Assembly (NCBI GenBank): GCA_023955635.1
Contig: JAMXHR010000016.1
Coordinates: 372,001-436,000, forward strand
DNA: 64,000 bases
Reading direction: 5' to 3'
From: Methanosarcina sp. ERenArc_MAG2
GTDB taxonomy: Archaea; Halobacteriota; Methanosarcinia; Methanosarcinales; Methanosarcinaceae
The first letter of the stretch is position 1, and each line of letters opens with the position of its first letter. Below are positions 1-9,300 of the stretch, piece by piece. The notes beneath the pieces were generated by a model. The model was not told where the DNA came from, did no database searches, and was given only the letters and a program-made list of their open reading frames with translations. The translations under genes were made by a program, and so were the position numbers.

Positions 1-1029
1 CTTGAGCCCTGCCATAAGCTCGTTACTCTGGTCGGTCCAGATCTTGCTGAAAGGGCGTTCCCGTATATTTCCAAAAGAGTAATGTCTCCAGAATTGGTCT
101 GCATATACCAAACCGTCCCAGGATACGCATCCGATACCTATCCCTGAGGAATTTCCTTGATTCATAGAGAGCAGTTCGAATACCTCTGCAGCCCTTTTTG
201 GATTTTCTTCAAGAAGTTTCATGTACAGGTAAGGACCGTCGCAGTGGTTGTCCACGGTCAGGACTTCTGCAGGGAAACCCTTTTCGTGCAGTCTTTTTGT
301 CCTCTCGAGTATCAGGTCTACAGCCTTCCTGGATTCCTCAAGGGAAAGATCTTCACTTACCATTTCCGAACCCCTGCCTGCATAAACCAGGTGATAGAAA
401 CATATTCTTGGGATTTTATCCTCTTCAAGAAGATCAAAGATTGCAGGAATATCTTTGACGTTTTGCTTATTGATGGTAAAACGCAAGCCCACCTTTATGC
501 CTTCTTCCTGGCAATTGTGGAGGCCTCTGAGAGCTGCATCAAATGCTCCTTTCATCCCCCGGAAGCGGTCATTTGTCTCCCTTATCCCGTCCAGAGAAAC
601 TCCCACATAAGAGAGTCCAACGTCCTTTAACTTTTTTGCCATGCCCCGGTCTATGAGCGTCCCGTTTGTAGAAATTACAGCCCTCATTCCTTTTTCCCGG
701 GCATAGGCGGCAAGTTCAGGCAGATCTTTTCTCAGGGTCGGTTCCCCTCCGGAAAAAAGAATTACCGGACTTCCGAAATTTGCAAGGTCATCGATAAGAG
801 CCTTACCTTCCCCCGTCGAAAGCTCGTTTTCAAATTCGATGTCTTTTGCCTGTGCATAACAATGGACGCATTTCAGGTTGCAGCGGCGGGTCATATTCCA
901 GACCACTACAGGCTTTTTGTCTTTTGAAAATTGTAGCAGATGAGAGGGAAGTTTCTTCGATTCCCTTCCATAGCGTAGGGGGTCAGAAGGTTCCACGGTT
1001 CCGCAGTATAATTTTGAAATGCCTATCAT
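1..1029 (-). CDS. ahbC: AhbC-like radical SAM heme-biosynthesis protein (3' end cut by window edge)
   Basis: The reading frame starts at ATG 1029, preceded by a GAAGGATC ribosome site, and runs off the left edge with no stop. A radical SAM cluster motif CNLKCVHC lies at residues 50-57 (Cys50, Cys54, Cys57), and SGGEP follows about 50 residues later. The N-terminus (MIGISKLYCGTVEPSD, then an LPSHLLQFSKDKKP block) matches the NirJ1/AhbC family. In the alternative archaeal heme route AhbC removes acetate groups from 12,18-didecarboxysiroheme to give Fe-coproporphyrin III. It is the third gene after cobA and hemD on the same strand, with a 108-base gap to hemD, so it is probably in the same operon. 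The related AhbD is less likely because its N-terminus is shorter. The visible part covers about 343 residues. Confidence 0.82.
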   Translation of the reverse strand, partial: MIGISKLYCGTVEPSDPLRYGRESKKLPSHLLQFSKDKKPVVVWNMTRRCNLKCVHCYAQAKDIEFENELSTGEGKALIDDLANFGSPVILFSGGEPTLRKDLPELAAYAREKGMRAVISTNGTLIDRGMAKKLKDVGLSYVGVSLDGIRETNDRFRGMKGAFDAALRGLHNCQEEGIKVGLRFTINKQNVKDIPAIFDLLEEDKIPRICFYHLVYAGRGSEMVSEDLSLEESRKAVDLILERTKRLHEKGFPAEVLTVDNHCDGPYLYMKLLEENPKRAAEVFELLSMNQGNSSGIGIGCVSWDGLVYADQFWRHYSFGNIRERPFSKIWTDQSNELMAGLK

Positions 1030-1137
1030 GTCGATCCTTCAAATTTAAAATTGTTTTTTAAAATCTTAAGTATTATTTTTTGAACCGATTTTTCAACTCA
1101 GGCTTTTATTTATCGGCATTTATTGGCCTTAAATTCC

Positions 1138-1940
1138 TCAAAACCGGTTTTTAATGGCTTTTAATAACGCTTCGAAAGTGAACTCGTCGGGAATTACGTT
1201 TGCCTCGACTCCGTGTTTCTTCAGGGTATTTCCTGTCGGAGTCCCTATTGCACCTACAACTGCCCTGTCAAGGATCTCTTTTATGGTTCTCTCTGCTCCC
1301 AGCTGTTCCGCATGCTTCATAAAGCCTTTAACCATCATTGAGCTTGTAAAGGCAAAAGCGTCCACTTCCCCTGCAAGGGTGCGTTCTATCAACTTTTTCT
1401 GAACAGCTCCTTCGGGAATACTGAGAGTATACACATGAGTCTCATAAACCGTAGCTCCGCATTTTTCGAGTCCTTCTATCAAGACTTTGGCTCCAAAGGC
1501 GCTCCTCGCAAGGTCCACTGTTTTCCCTTTTACTTCGGGGCAGAGAGCCTCTACAATTCCCTCAGAGCTGTAGTCTCCTGGCAAAAAGGGGCTGTCAACT
1601 CCTATTTTTATAAGTTCTTTCTCCGTATTAGGACCAATTGCGATTACCCGGCTTTTTTCAGCGCTGTGATAAAGTTTTCTTTTTCGGATTCAGAGAGCTT
1701 GTCCAGGGTAAAAGTTATTCCGTTTGCACTGGTAAAGACCACGTAGTCAGACGTTCCGGCAAGGACTCTTTGTACGAAGGGCTCAAAACCTTCATCTTTC
1801 ATGCCTTCAAGCTTTATCATAGGGACATATATCGGCTCAAAGCCATAATCCCGGGCAAGTGACTCCGATCTTTCTCTGTAGCTTTCCGGCCTCATGATTG
1901 CGAGAACTGGTATTTTTGCCTTCGTCTCTTCTCCTGTCAT
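1138..1940 (-). CDS. hemD: Uroporphyrinogen-III synthase (HemD), frame broken once
   Basis: Two frames joined across a T6 run at 1653-1658 (A6 on the coding strand) give one protein of about 267 residues, the usual HemD length. The N-terminal piece ends ..ITALKK and the next frame continues SRVIAIGPNTEKELIKIG, which needs one more A. The N-terminal half carries YVVFTSANGI and the C-terminal half AFTSSMMVKGF, the two HemD substrate-facing segments. The enzyme cyclises and inverts ring D of hydroxymethylbilane to uroporphyrinogen III, the substrate of the upstream gene product CobA. The start at 1940 has a GGAGGGATC ribosome site and lies 21 bases after the cobA stop, so the two are co-transcribed. 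The break is probably a base-calling error rather than loss of the gene, because both halves are fully conserved. Confidence 0.85.
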
Positions 1941-1961
1941 TTCCTGATCCCTCCGAATGTG

Positions 1962-2729
1962 TTAAAAGTCAGTCCCTGTATGCTGCTCCCCAAGGATGTT
2001 ATGAAGGTTGACCACGTCTCCTACGACTGTGATTGCAGGAGCCTTCACTTTTCGCTCTTCTGCCAGATTGGCGATATTTTCAAGAGTTCCTACTGTTACC
2101 CGCTGGTCAGGGCGAGTTCCTCTCTCTATGACCGCAACCGGGGTTTTCGGATTCTTGCCGTGCTTCATTAGCTCTTCGGTATTTCGTCTGAGCATCTTTA
2201 CGCCCATAAAGATCACAAGAGTTCCCTCGAATTTTGCAAGGGTCTCCCAATCAAGTCCGCTCTCCTCCTTCGTGGGGTCTTCGTGTCCGGTTATGAAAGT
2301 GACCATAGATGTGCTTTCCCTGTGGGTTACCGGAATTCCCGCATAAGCAGGCACTGCAATTGCAGACGTGATTCCTGGCACGATTTCGAATTCGATACCT
2401 TCTGCTACGAGCACCTCAGCTTCTTCGCCTCCCCTTCCGAATACATAGGGGTCCCCTCCTTTCAGCCGAACCACGTTCCTACCTTCTTTTGCTTTCTGCA
2501 CAAGCACTTCATTGATTTCGGACTGGGTCATCATGTGGTTGCCAGCATATTTTCCAACATCGATTTTTTCCGCACTTTCCGGCATTGAGCCCAGGATAGC
2601 TTTTCCCGGAAGCTGGTCGAAGACGATGACTTCTGCATTGTCTATGAGCCGGCGGGCTTTCAGAGTAAGGAGTTCGGGGTCTCCGGGACCCGAACCCACA
2701 AGGTAAACTTTTCCGTAATTTCCTGACAT
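1962..2729 (-). CDS. cobA: Uroporphyrinogen-III C-methyltransferase
   Basis: An intact 255-residue SUMT. The SAM-binding loop GSGPGDP is at residues 12-18, RLKGGDPYVFGRGGEE at 88-103, and PGITSAIAVPAYAGIPVTHR follows, all family signatures. It methylates uroporphyrinogen III twice, giving precorrin-2, the branch point to siroheme, heme (via AhbABCD), cobamides and F430. The length equals that of a stand-alone SUMT; no CysG dehydrogenase/chelatase domain is fused. An AAAGGAACCTC segment precedes the ATG at 2729. It is the first gene of a minus-strand cobA-hemD-ahbC unit. Confidence 0.93.
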   Translation of the reverse strand: MSGNYGKVYLVGSGPGDPELLTLKARRLIDNAEVIVFDQLPGKAILGSMPESAEKIDVGKYAGNHMMTQSEINEVLVQKAKEGRNVVRLKGGDPYVFGRGGEEAEVLVAEGIEFEIVPGITSAIAVPAYAGIPVTHRESTSMVTFITGHEDPTKEESGLDWETLAKFEGTLVIFMGVKMLRRNTEELMKHGKNPKTPVAVIERGTRPDQRVTVGTLENIANLAEERKVKAPAITVVGDVVNLHNILGEQHTGTDF

Positions 2730-3398
2730 ATGAAGAGGTTCCTTTATGATTTTTGGATAGAAATGTGTAATCTGGAAAAGGTTAACGAGTTTTTAGAATA
2801 TATAATATGCTGAAAATAGAGACAAAATTTGTGCGTTTGTGTTTGCACTCTGTAAATCCAAAACTTCTGTATTCTTTTTAATTTTACAATCTGAAAATTT
2901 CCAGTCTTCGGGTTTTCATTAGCTGGAAATCTGGAAGTTCGTGGGTATATTATCAGGACCATTTTTCTAAAATCCTGTTTCGAAAGTTATATAGATTTCT
3001 TAGAGCTTGTCTTAAAATTAAATTTGAATACAATTGAGAGCAGATTTACGAATTCGAACTGAAAAATAGTCACATTAAACTGTCAAATGTCTAAAACATA
3101 AATTTAAACCATGATATTTAATGTATTTGAGAGTATACCTCGCGTGCATAAGTTTTATCGGATAAGTACTATTCTTAAAGTCAATGGGTACCTGAATTTT
3201 GGAGAAATTTACGATATGAATTTAAAGTTACTTCGACCATTATCCAATTATAGAAATGTTCTGAATTTTAAGATACGATCTAAGTTCCAATTCTTTGAGG
3301 CTTAATTGTTTTTAAGAGTAATCAGAATTGCAAAATTATCAAGAAAAACCTGATGAGCAGTAATCCATAAATAAGCGAAGTTTTTATTATTGGGTATC
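2730..3398. other. Intergenic region between divergent cobA and rnz
   Basis: 669 bases of AT-rich DNA between divergently transcribed genes. It must hold both promoters; short frames here (2744-2962 minus, 3111-3305 plus) have low-complexity translations, no ribosome sites and no recognisable domain, so I do not call them genes. A T/A-rich stretch TTTTTATTAT lies just before the rnz start. No RNA gene or repeat was recognised. Confidence 0.5.
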
Positions 3399-4316
3399 AT
3401 GCTTCGCATAATTTTTCTTGGTACTGGAGGTTCTCTTCCGACCCGCAACAGAAACCCCTCCGCAGTAATGGTCAACAGGGAAGGGGAGCTCATCCTGTTT
3501 GACTGTGGAGAAGGCACCCAGCAACAAATGATGCGGGCAAAGACAGGGATGATGAGCCTGTCCTCTATTTTTGTCAGTCATTTCCATGCGGATCATTTCC
3601 TGGGAATTCCTGGCCTTATCCAGACCATGTCTTTCATGGGAAGGACAGAACCTCTTATGATCTACGGCCCGGAGGGAACAGGAGAATTTACGGAACTCTT
3701 TAAAGCTCTTGGTTATTTCAATCTTAAATACGAGGTTCGAGGCATCCAGCTAAAGCCCGGAGATATTGTAGAAGGAAGTGAATATGTGATCCGGGCTCTA
3801 AAGACCGAACATAGTATCCCCAGTCTGGGATATGCTCTTGTAGAAAAGCCTCGCCCAGGGCGTTTCAACAGGGAAAGGGCAATCGAACTGGGCATTCCCC
3901 CTGGCCCTCTATTCGCAAAACTTCAAAAAGGAAACCCTGTAGAAGTTAATGGAAAATTCGTAAAACCCGAAGATGTGATGGGAGCCCTGCGGCCTGGAAG
4001 GACTGTTGTATATAGTGGGGATACCAGGCCCTGTGAGTCCGTCCTTGAAGCCAGCAGGGGTGCAGATGTGCTGATTCATGACGGCAGTTTTGCCGACGAA
4101 ATGGCAGACTGGGCGCAAGAGTCCAAACATTCGACAGCAGGGGAAGTTGCAGCCCTCGCAAAAGAAGCCAATGTCAAAAAACTGGTCCTCACTCATATTA
4201 GTTCTCGCTATACAGATGACGCCGAACCCATCCTGACAGATTCGAAAAAGATATTTGAAAACGTAATTGTAGCCGAGGACCTGATGGAAATTGAAATCCC
4301 GTACATCAAGGAATGA
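3399..4316 (+). CDS. rnz: Ribonuclease Z (tRNA 3' endonuclease)
   Basis: A 305-residue metallo-beta-lactamase-fold protein. The zinc motif HFHADH is at residues 61-66, the N-terminal strand-loop FLGTGGSLPTRNRNPSA and the later YSGDTRP and KHSTAGEVA segments are typical of tRNase Z, and LTHISSRY carries the final His. It cleaves 3' trailers from pre-tRNAs so that CCA can be added. I chose ATG 3399 over the in-frame TTG at 3390 because the family begins MLRIIFLGTGG. No clear ribosome site is visible, so the transcript may be leaderless. The length fits a short-form (dimeric) RNase Z. Confidence 0.93.
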   Translation: MLRIIFLGTGGSLPTRNRNPSAVMVNREGELILFDCGEGTQQQMMRAKTGMMSLSSIFVSHFHADHFLGIPGLIQTMSFMGRTEPLMIYGPEGTGEFTELFKALGYFNLKYEVRGIQLKPGDIVEGSEYVIRALKTEHSIPSLGYALVEKPRPGRFNRERAIELGIPPGPLFAKLQKGNPVEVNGKFVKPEDVMGALRPGRTVVYSGDTRPCESVLEASRGADVLIHDGSFADEMADWAQESKHSTAGEVAALAKEANVKKLVLTHISSRYTDDAEPILTDSKKIFENVIVAEDLMEIEIPYIKE

Positions 4317-4506
4317 ACTCTTTGATTTAGATATTAAAAGAGAAAAGACGGACTATTCTGAAAAAAAGCTTTCAAAGAGGATTCTAAAAACTCAAAGGTT
4401 CCTTAAAAAGCGTTATAAAAATTATTGGGGTTTTCTATCTGGAAAGTGCAGCAGAAAAGAAATAGGTAGCAGAAATCATCTGCATTGTTAGTAGAATCAG
4501 ATCAAC

Positions 4507-4767
4507 TCAAACAAGAGTCCAATCCAGCTGTTTATCTTCTGCATCGTAGAGTGTAACTCTCATTGTTTTGTCTTCGACCTCATAGACAGGCTTGATACCT
4601 AAATAGAGCGTCTCGCCGTGGCTAATATTCAGTTCGCCATTCACTCTTCCGAAGTATACCCTGCCTCTCGTACCGTTTTCTTCTACTGTTATACCTTTCC
4701 AGACCAGGTTCTGGATTACGCTTATAACTCTACACTCAAACCGGTCGACTTCACGTATCTCATTCAT
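4507..4767 (-). CDS. Small conserved protein of unknown function
   Basis: 86 residues, start ATG 4767 preceded by AAAAGGGATTTCC. The protein is soluble, with alternating beta-strand-like segments (RFECRVISVIQNLVWKGITV, then VYFGRVNG, then LYLGIKPVYEV), suggesting a small beta-barrel, but I recognise no named family. The good ribosome site, balanced amino-acid use and isolated position support a real gene. The region between it and rnz (4317-4506) has no other gene. No function is assigned. Confidence 0.6.
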   Translation of the reverse strand: MNEIREVDRFECRVISVIQNLVWKGITVEENGTRGRVYFGRVNGELNISHGETLYLGIKPVYEVEDKTMRVTLYDAEDKQLDWTLV

Positions 4768-5194
4768 GGAAATCCCTTTTAATGCTTAGTTCATATTTCA
4801 TTATATACCTTATTCAAATATGTTTCTGTTAGACAATAACGATTTTTATACATAAAACTATTCCCGGTTTTTCAGGAAAAGAAGTAAAGCATGTGAAAGC
4901 ACGATACTTTTAAAATTAGTGCTTTAAAAATCATGTTTCCTCATTAAGAAATTTATATTTCGAGAGGCCTACAATATAATATATTTCTTAATCTCCATTT
5001 ATTTTGAGTAAATAAACGTAGGTGATCCATCAGTAATAGGTTGATATTTTTCATAACATTCACATACTTGCCTTCTGCATCTTATTTTCCACGCGATGTA
5101 CGTTTTTCTGTATGCAGGTAGGTTTAGAAAACAAATGTAGCTGAACAAAGTCCATTTTAAGATGAAACATCAACAAACTAATGGAGTACTACCG
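4768..5194. other. Intergenic region, no gene seen
   Basis: About 430 AT-rich bases between the divergent small protein and the acetyltransferase. The T/A stretch around 4975-4990 (ACAATATAATATATTTC) could be a TATA element. Nothing else was recognised. The upstream ATG at 5162 is in frame with the acetyltransferase but lacks a ribosome site. Confidence 0.4.
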
Positions 5195-5692
5195 ATGGAT
5201 TTCAAATTGCGAAAATGGAAACAATCCGATACTGAAAACTTTTTCAAATATTCCAACAATGCAAAGATTGCAGAAAATATGAGGGCTTCATTTCCTTCTA
5301 CTTTAGAGGATAGCAAAATAACCGTAGAGAGTTTTAGCTGTAATGATGAAGCACAACAATGTTGCCGAGCAGTTATTGTGAATGGAGAAGCTGTAGGATG
5401 TATTGCCTTATTCATTCAAAATGATGTTTATTGTAAGAGTGCAGAAATTGCATATTGGCTTGGTGAACCTTTTTGGGGCAAAGAGATTATGAGCAAAGCA
5501 ATAAAACAGCTTTGTCAAATAGCTTTTGAACAGTATGATATTGTTCGGATATTTGCAGAGCCTTATGCACACAATATCGGCTCAAGAAAAGCCCTTGAAA
5601 AAGCCGGATTTGTTTTAGAGGGTATAATGATGAAAAGTGTTTATAAAAATGGTAGATTCTTTGATTACTGCATGTATGCTCTTGTGAAATAA
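5195..5692 (+). CDS. GNAT-family N-acetyltransferase (RimJ/RimL-like)
   Basis: 165 residues from ATG 5195, chosen because GGAG lies 8 bases upstream; an in-frame ATG at 5162 would add 11 residues. The core is the acetyl-CoA fold: GEAVGCIALF, then AEIAYWLGEPFWGKEIMSKA, then AHNIGSRKALEKAGFVLEG, the classic ending of a ribosomal-protein-acetyltransferase-like domain. These enzymes move acetyl from acetyl-CoA to an amine; the acceptor cannot be told from sequence. The gene stands alone with long AT-rich flanks and is AT-richer than its neighbours, consistent with acquisition, but that is inference. Confidence 0.85.
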   Translation: MDFKLRKWKQSDTENFFKYSNNAKIAENMRASFPSTLEDSKITVESFSCNDEAQQCCRAVIVNGEAVGCIALFIQNDVYCKSAEIAYWLGEPFWGKEIMSKAIKQLCQIAFEQYDIVRIFAEPYAHNIGSRKALEKAGFVLEGIMMKSVYKNGRFFDYCMYALVK

Positions 5693-6294
5693 CTTCTTCT
5701 TATTAGCAGCATATTCAAATCCGCCTTTATATAGAAATGTTTGATTATCCCACAGCAAAGTAAAAGACAGCTGGAAACTAAGTGAAAGATTTAATTCCTT
5801 AACAGCTTCCACCAGTTGACAGCTTTACCTGTAAATATTTCCGCAGCTAACTGCTTCATAAATGATTTTATTAGCGGTCGTCGTTCTGCTTCTAATCATA
5901 AATTTTTCCATAAGATTGATGTTTATCTCTTTAGCGTGGTCGCTTTCCAGCTGGGAAATTATATTAACCCATGAAAAACAGCGACGGGCTCTCCTTTTCT
6001 TTATTATCTGAAACTGCGCTCCGGCTTGCTTCTCCAGGAGACTCGGCCCTAAAGCAGCAGGAAACTTTCTTCTAAGCTCACCTGTATGCAGAAAGCCAGA
6101 ATATACACAGCATGGAAAATGAGAACGGAATGCAGGTATGTGTATATTCTGAAAGAAGATTAATTTACTATCGATGAAAAACTCAAAATTATGCTATTTT
6201 AAAAATTAAGTACCTTAAAAAGTAAGGTACCTTAAAAGCGGCACAGCTTAAAAGTAACGCATCTGTATTTCGGCTTAAACAGAGTTTTTACAGC
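5693..6294. other. Intergenic region with a 12-bp inverted repeat
   Basis: 600 bases between convergent genes. AGAATATACACA at 6098-6109 is matched by its perfect complement at 6139-6150 with a 29-base loop, and the repeated words TACCTTAAAA and AGTACCTTA occur near 6210-6240. Neither strand gives a credible gene, although the stretch 5830-6060 is less AT-rich than usual for a spacer and could be old coding DNA. No RNA gene was recognised. Confidence 0.4.
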
Positions 6295-7412
6295 TTAAAC
6301 ATAGAGTTCAGAAGGATCCTGAGGGAGTCCTTTTCTGCCAAGTTTCGCAAGAGCTTTTTCGAAATCCTTGCCTGTTACTATTTCCCTGTCTTCGATAATT
6401 GCCTGGTGGAGAGCTGTCTTCAAAACCTTTTCCACAAGGTCCCTGCCCGAAAGCCCTTTTGTTTTCTTCGCAAGAGCCTGGAAATCGCAGTCCTCTACCG
6501 GCAAGGGGAAGGTTTTCACATTTGATTCGAATATCCTGAGAACCTCTTCTTCTCCAGGGAGAACAAATTCGATCTCTTCTTCAAACCTGCTTCTTACAGC
6601 GGAGTCCAGGGAATGAATCCGGTTTGTGGAGCAGATAGTACATACTCCATCGCGTTCCACTATACCATCCATTTCGGTCAGGAGAGCATTTACGATTTCA
6701 CTTACGTCTCCTCTTAACTCCTGGAATTTCCTGTCCAGGGCTATGGCATCAAGTTCGTCAATGAAAATGATACATGGAGCCATTTCTTCTGCCCGATCGT
6801 AGAGCTGGTGAATCTGGCGGGCTCCGTCTCCCACGAATTCCCCTATAAGCTGAGTGGCTTTTACAGGAATGATGGGCACATCGGTTTTGTTTGCGAGGGC
6901 TTTTGCAAGCATTGTTTTTCCGGTTCCTGAGGGTCCGTAAAAAAGAATGTTTCTTGGCGCCCATTTCCCGAAACGCTCGGGCTCTTCGAGGAAACGTTCA
7001 ATTAGCCTGCATTTTTGCTTTGCAGTTTCCTGCCCGACTACATCTTCGAATATAACACTGGTCTTTATTTCCGTAGACGAGGGAAGGCCGTTTTCCTCTT
7101 CAGTTACGATAATTGAGGTTGAGTTTCCTATCATGGATTCTGCAGGTTCCACATCTATAATTCGGTAAGCAAAATCCGGAAACATCCGTCGGTCAAAAAG
7201 ATAATCCCCTTGCGGGCAACATACCCATTCCACTGTTCTCTGGCATAGAATTCAAAAACATCCCTATTTTCAATAACAGGATATTCGTCCATCATGCCGC
7301 TTAACGGATAACCTTCGGGCTTCAGAATAAGAAGCTCGGAAGTAGACTTCACAAACTCGGTATTGTTTTCAGGAGTTTTTTTCGCGTTCACTCTTTGTGA
7401 GACTGGTCGCAC
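6295..7412 (-). CDS. AAA-family ATPase, frame broken once
   Basis: Two frames join at C4 7206-7209 (G4 on the coding strand): NGYVARKG continues as DYLFDRRMFPDFAYRIID if one G is added, giving about 370 residues. The ATPase core has Walker A GPSGTGKT, Walker B CIIFIDELDA, a sensor region CSTNRIHSLDSAVRSRFEEE with an arginine finger, and a C-terminal helical lid (GLSGRDLVEKVLKTA). It resembles single-domain proteasome-activator-like or CDC48-like AAA proteins, probably a hexameric remodeller; the substrate is unknown. The N-terminal part is not a recognised domain. The start is uncertain: GTG 7412 or GTG 7391, neither with a good ribosome site. Confidence 0.8.
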
Positions 7413-8068
7413 TTTGTTATCAACTCGAATACTTTTCTATACCTCTATAGTGATCCGAAGAGCTAATAAAATTAACCCTATAAACTAATCCGGATATTCG
7501 ACTGCGAAAGGCTTACCTGATTCGGGGAGCTAAGAAAATGGTCTTCTGAAATATTGCTATAGAGACATTTGCGCGGTAGCTATCTGTCAGGTCTGTTCTT
7601 CGGGCCTCGGGCAATTATTATATATTCAGATATGCAATTTATCAGTGCATATGTCCTGAGGGACATTATATAAGTGTAAAATATTTATATGAGTAGACAG
7701 ATAAATGGTTTATTATTTGAAATATGCTTGAATCACCGATTGTGTAAAATAACAGGCTTTCTAAAGGTTCTAATTTTGGAATTTTAAGATTGTGGCCCTT
7801 TGTAATACGCATGAAGATCTGATCTAAAAGAGAAAGCTAATATATTATATAAATAATATAAAATCCTAAATTATTGAATTAAAATTATTTTCAAACTATG
7901 TTTGAAAATTTATGGTTAATGTTTGGTAAATTGCCTGACTAATATATTTATATATCAATTCTTAAAATTGTACAGCGATATTACTCTAGTAATATAGCAG
8001 AATTACGTTGGTAATATAGCAGACTAATGACTTAAGAATCTCAGTACTAGATACGGTAGTTTCAGAGC
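7413..8068. other. AT-rich intergenic region
   Basis: 656 bases upstream of divergent genes. TAATATATTTATATATC near 7938-7955 is a strong TATA-like tract about 110 bases before the small plus-strand gene. The word GTAATATAGCAGA occurs twice around 7990-8025, a short direct repeat. No coding frame or structural RNA was recognised. Confidence 0.4.
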
Positions 8069-8266
8069 ATGATTTTTATGTTTACTATGGAGAACACGGA
8101 AGGTTTCGACCAGAAAACTCTTGATAAGATGAACTCTGAAGTCAAGAAAACTATGAGCAAGCACGATCCGAAGTCAAAGGACTACAAAAAAATATTCGAA
8201 CAAGTTGAAGATCAGGTCTTCGACAAATACTGTTCCGAGGTGTTCAGGCCCTCTCTCAAACTTTGA
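8069..8266 (+). CDS. Small charged conserved protein
   Basis: 65 residues from ATG 8069, or 59 from the in-frame ATG 8087, which gives MENTEGFDQKTLDKMN and is probably the true N-terminus. The protein is rich in Lys, Asp and Glu, predicted helical, with a single Cys near the end. No membrane segment and no named domain. It is followed after 25 bases by a strong hairpin (8292-8343), which supports it as a transcribed unit. Function unknown. Confidence 0.6.
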   Translation: MIFMFTMENTEGFDQKTLDKMNSEVKKTMSKHDPKSKDYKKIFEQVEDQVFDKYCSEVFRPSLKL

Positions 8267-8291
8267 TAATTTGTCGTTCTGTAAACACTGC

Positions 8292-8343
8292 GCCGGTAAA
8301 ATTTTATTTTTATTTTTTTACCTAACTTTTAATTTTTACCGGC
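8292..8343 (+). terminator. Hairpin with T-rich loop after the small gene
   Basis: GCCGGTAAAA at 8292-8301 pairs perfectly with TTTTACCGGC at 8334-8343; the loop is almost pure T with A. It lies 25 bases after the stop of the 8069-8266 gene. T-rich tracts terminate archaeal transcription, so this is a likely terminator. Confidence 0.55.
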
Positions 8344-8477
8344 TTTAATTCCTTCAAAATAGATTTGGTTACTTTACTGGGGTTACTTTAAATTTTACTT
8401 TTATTTAGAATATTCAAAGTTTCTTGATTTTTCTTTTAATTTTTAATTGAATTTCAGTCTTATCCGTAAGTTATCTT

Positions 8478-8584
8478 TGAGTTATATCGATCCTGAAGAA
8501 AGAGTAGTCCTCTATATTTGTGAAAAATGAAAAGAAATTCTCTTGCTCATGGTTTTCAATAACTAAACCTCAAGACCTGAATTT
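8478..8584 (+). repeat. Dispersed intergenic repeat, copy 1
   Basis: This roughly 105-base stretch aligns with 20869-20975 in the same orientation at an estimated 70 percent identity. Shared words include GAGTTAT, GATTCTC-like and GTTTTCAATAA. It lies upstream of a secreted-protein gene here and upstream of uppS in the other copy. No open frame is conserved, so it is either an old mobile remnant or a regulatory element. Confidence 0.45.
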
Positions 8585-8674
8585 CAATGTAACTTATATT
8601 GTAACTATTTTGTCTTTTTTTGGATTTACCTGTATCGATAACTTTTTTTATATCCCTACCTCTTATTCTCAATT

Positions 8675-9208
8675 ATGATTCATTGCAACAAAATCAAGGC
8701 TTTGAGTTTTTTCCTTCTCATTATGCTTTTGTTTGTCCCGATAGCAGGTGCAGCCTCAAATGCAGGCGATATCCGGAAAGCCGACCTCTTTGAAGCCCCT
8801 GAGAATTCTACTGCTGATAATGATCTCTTTACAGAACTGAGTGAAAAAGCCGGACTTTACAACAAGAATTTCGATCAAGTTCCCGCAATTCTCCAAAAGC
8901 TTGTGGCCAGTGAAGAAATTTCCGGAAAAATTAAACTTGATAACGGCGAAATGCTTTACGTGACTTTACTTATGAGAGGAGGGAAAATAGGGGAGTTTTA
9001 TAGATATAATACTTCTACAGACCTCAACTCTAAGTTCGGGCCTTCCATAACGGTGGAAACCGATGAGCAGACAATAAGAAGAGTACTTGATTCGAAAGAT
9101 CCCTTTAAGGAAACCGTAAAAAGTATGAATGAGGACTCTCTAAAGGTGGGAACTAAAAGTTTCTTCCGAAACACCGTGCTCTGGACTTTAAAGCATCTTT
9201 ATCCATGA
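8675..9208 (+). CDS. Secreted protein with signal peptide, unknown function
   Basis: 177 residues. An N-terminal signal peptide is clear: KIK, then ALSFFLLIMLLFVPIAG, with probable cleavage after AGAA near residue 27. The mature part has an alpha/beta pattern with ISGKIKLDNGEMLYVTLLMRGGKI and VETDEQTIRRVLDSKDPF, faintly like SCP2 lipid-binding domains, but this likeness is weak and unproven. There is no C-terminal membrane anchor. A terminator-like hairpin lies downstream. It is probably exported across the cytoplasmic membrane. Confidence 0.7.
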   Translation: MIHCNKIKALSFFLLIMLLFVPIAGAASNAGDIRKADLFEAPENSTADNDLFTELSEKAGLYNKNFDQVPAILQKLVASEEISGKIKLDNGEMLYVTLLMRGGKIGEFYRYNTSTDLNSKFGPSITVETDEQTIRRVLDSKDPFKETVKSMNEDSLKVGTKSFFRNTVLWTLKHLYP

Positions 9209-9235
9209 GCTCAATAAAAAAATTAATTTAAAGTG

Positions 9236-9265
9236 CCCTTTCCTCCTTATTTTTAGGGGAAAGGG
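9236..9265. terminator. Hairpin between convergent genes
   Basis: CCCTTTCC at 9236-9243 pairs perfectly with GGAAAGGG at 9258-9265 across a 14-base T-rich loop. It sits between the ends of the secreted-protein gene and the glm operon, so it may terminate both. Confidence 0.5.
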
Positions 9266-9300
9266 TTCTGACCTTATTTGTCAGAATTTCAATGTAAGGA

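Noticed and set aside
2744..2962. Frame upstream of cobA on the minus strand
   Set aside because: Low-complexity translation in an AT-rich promoter region.
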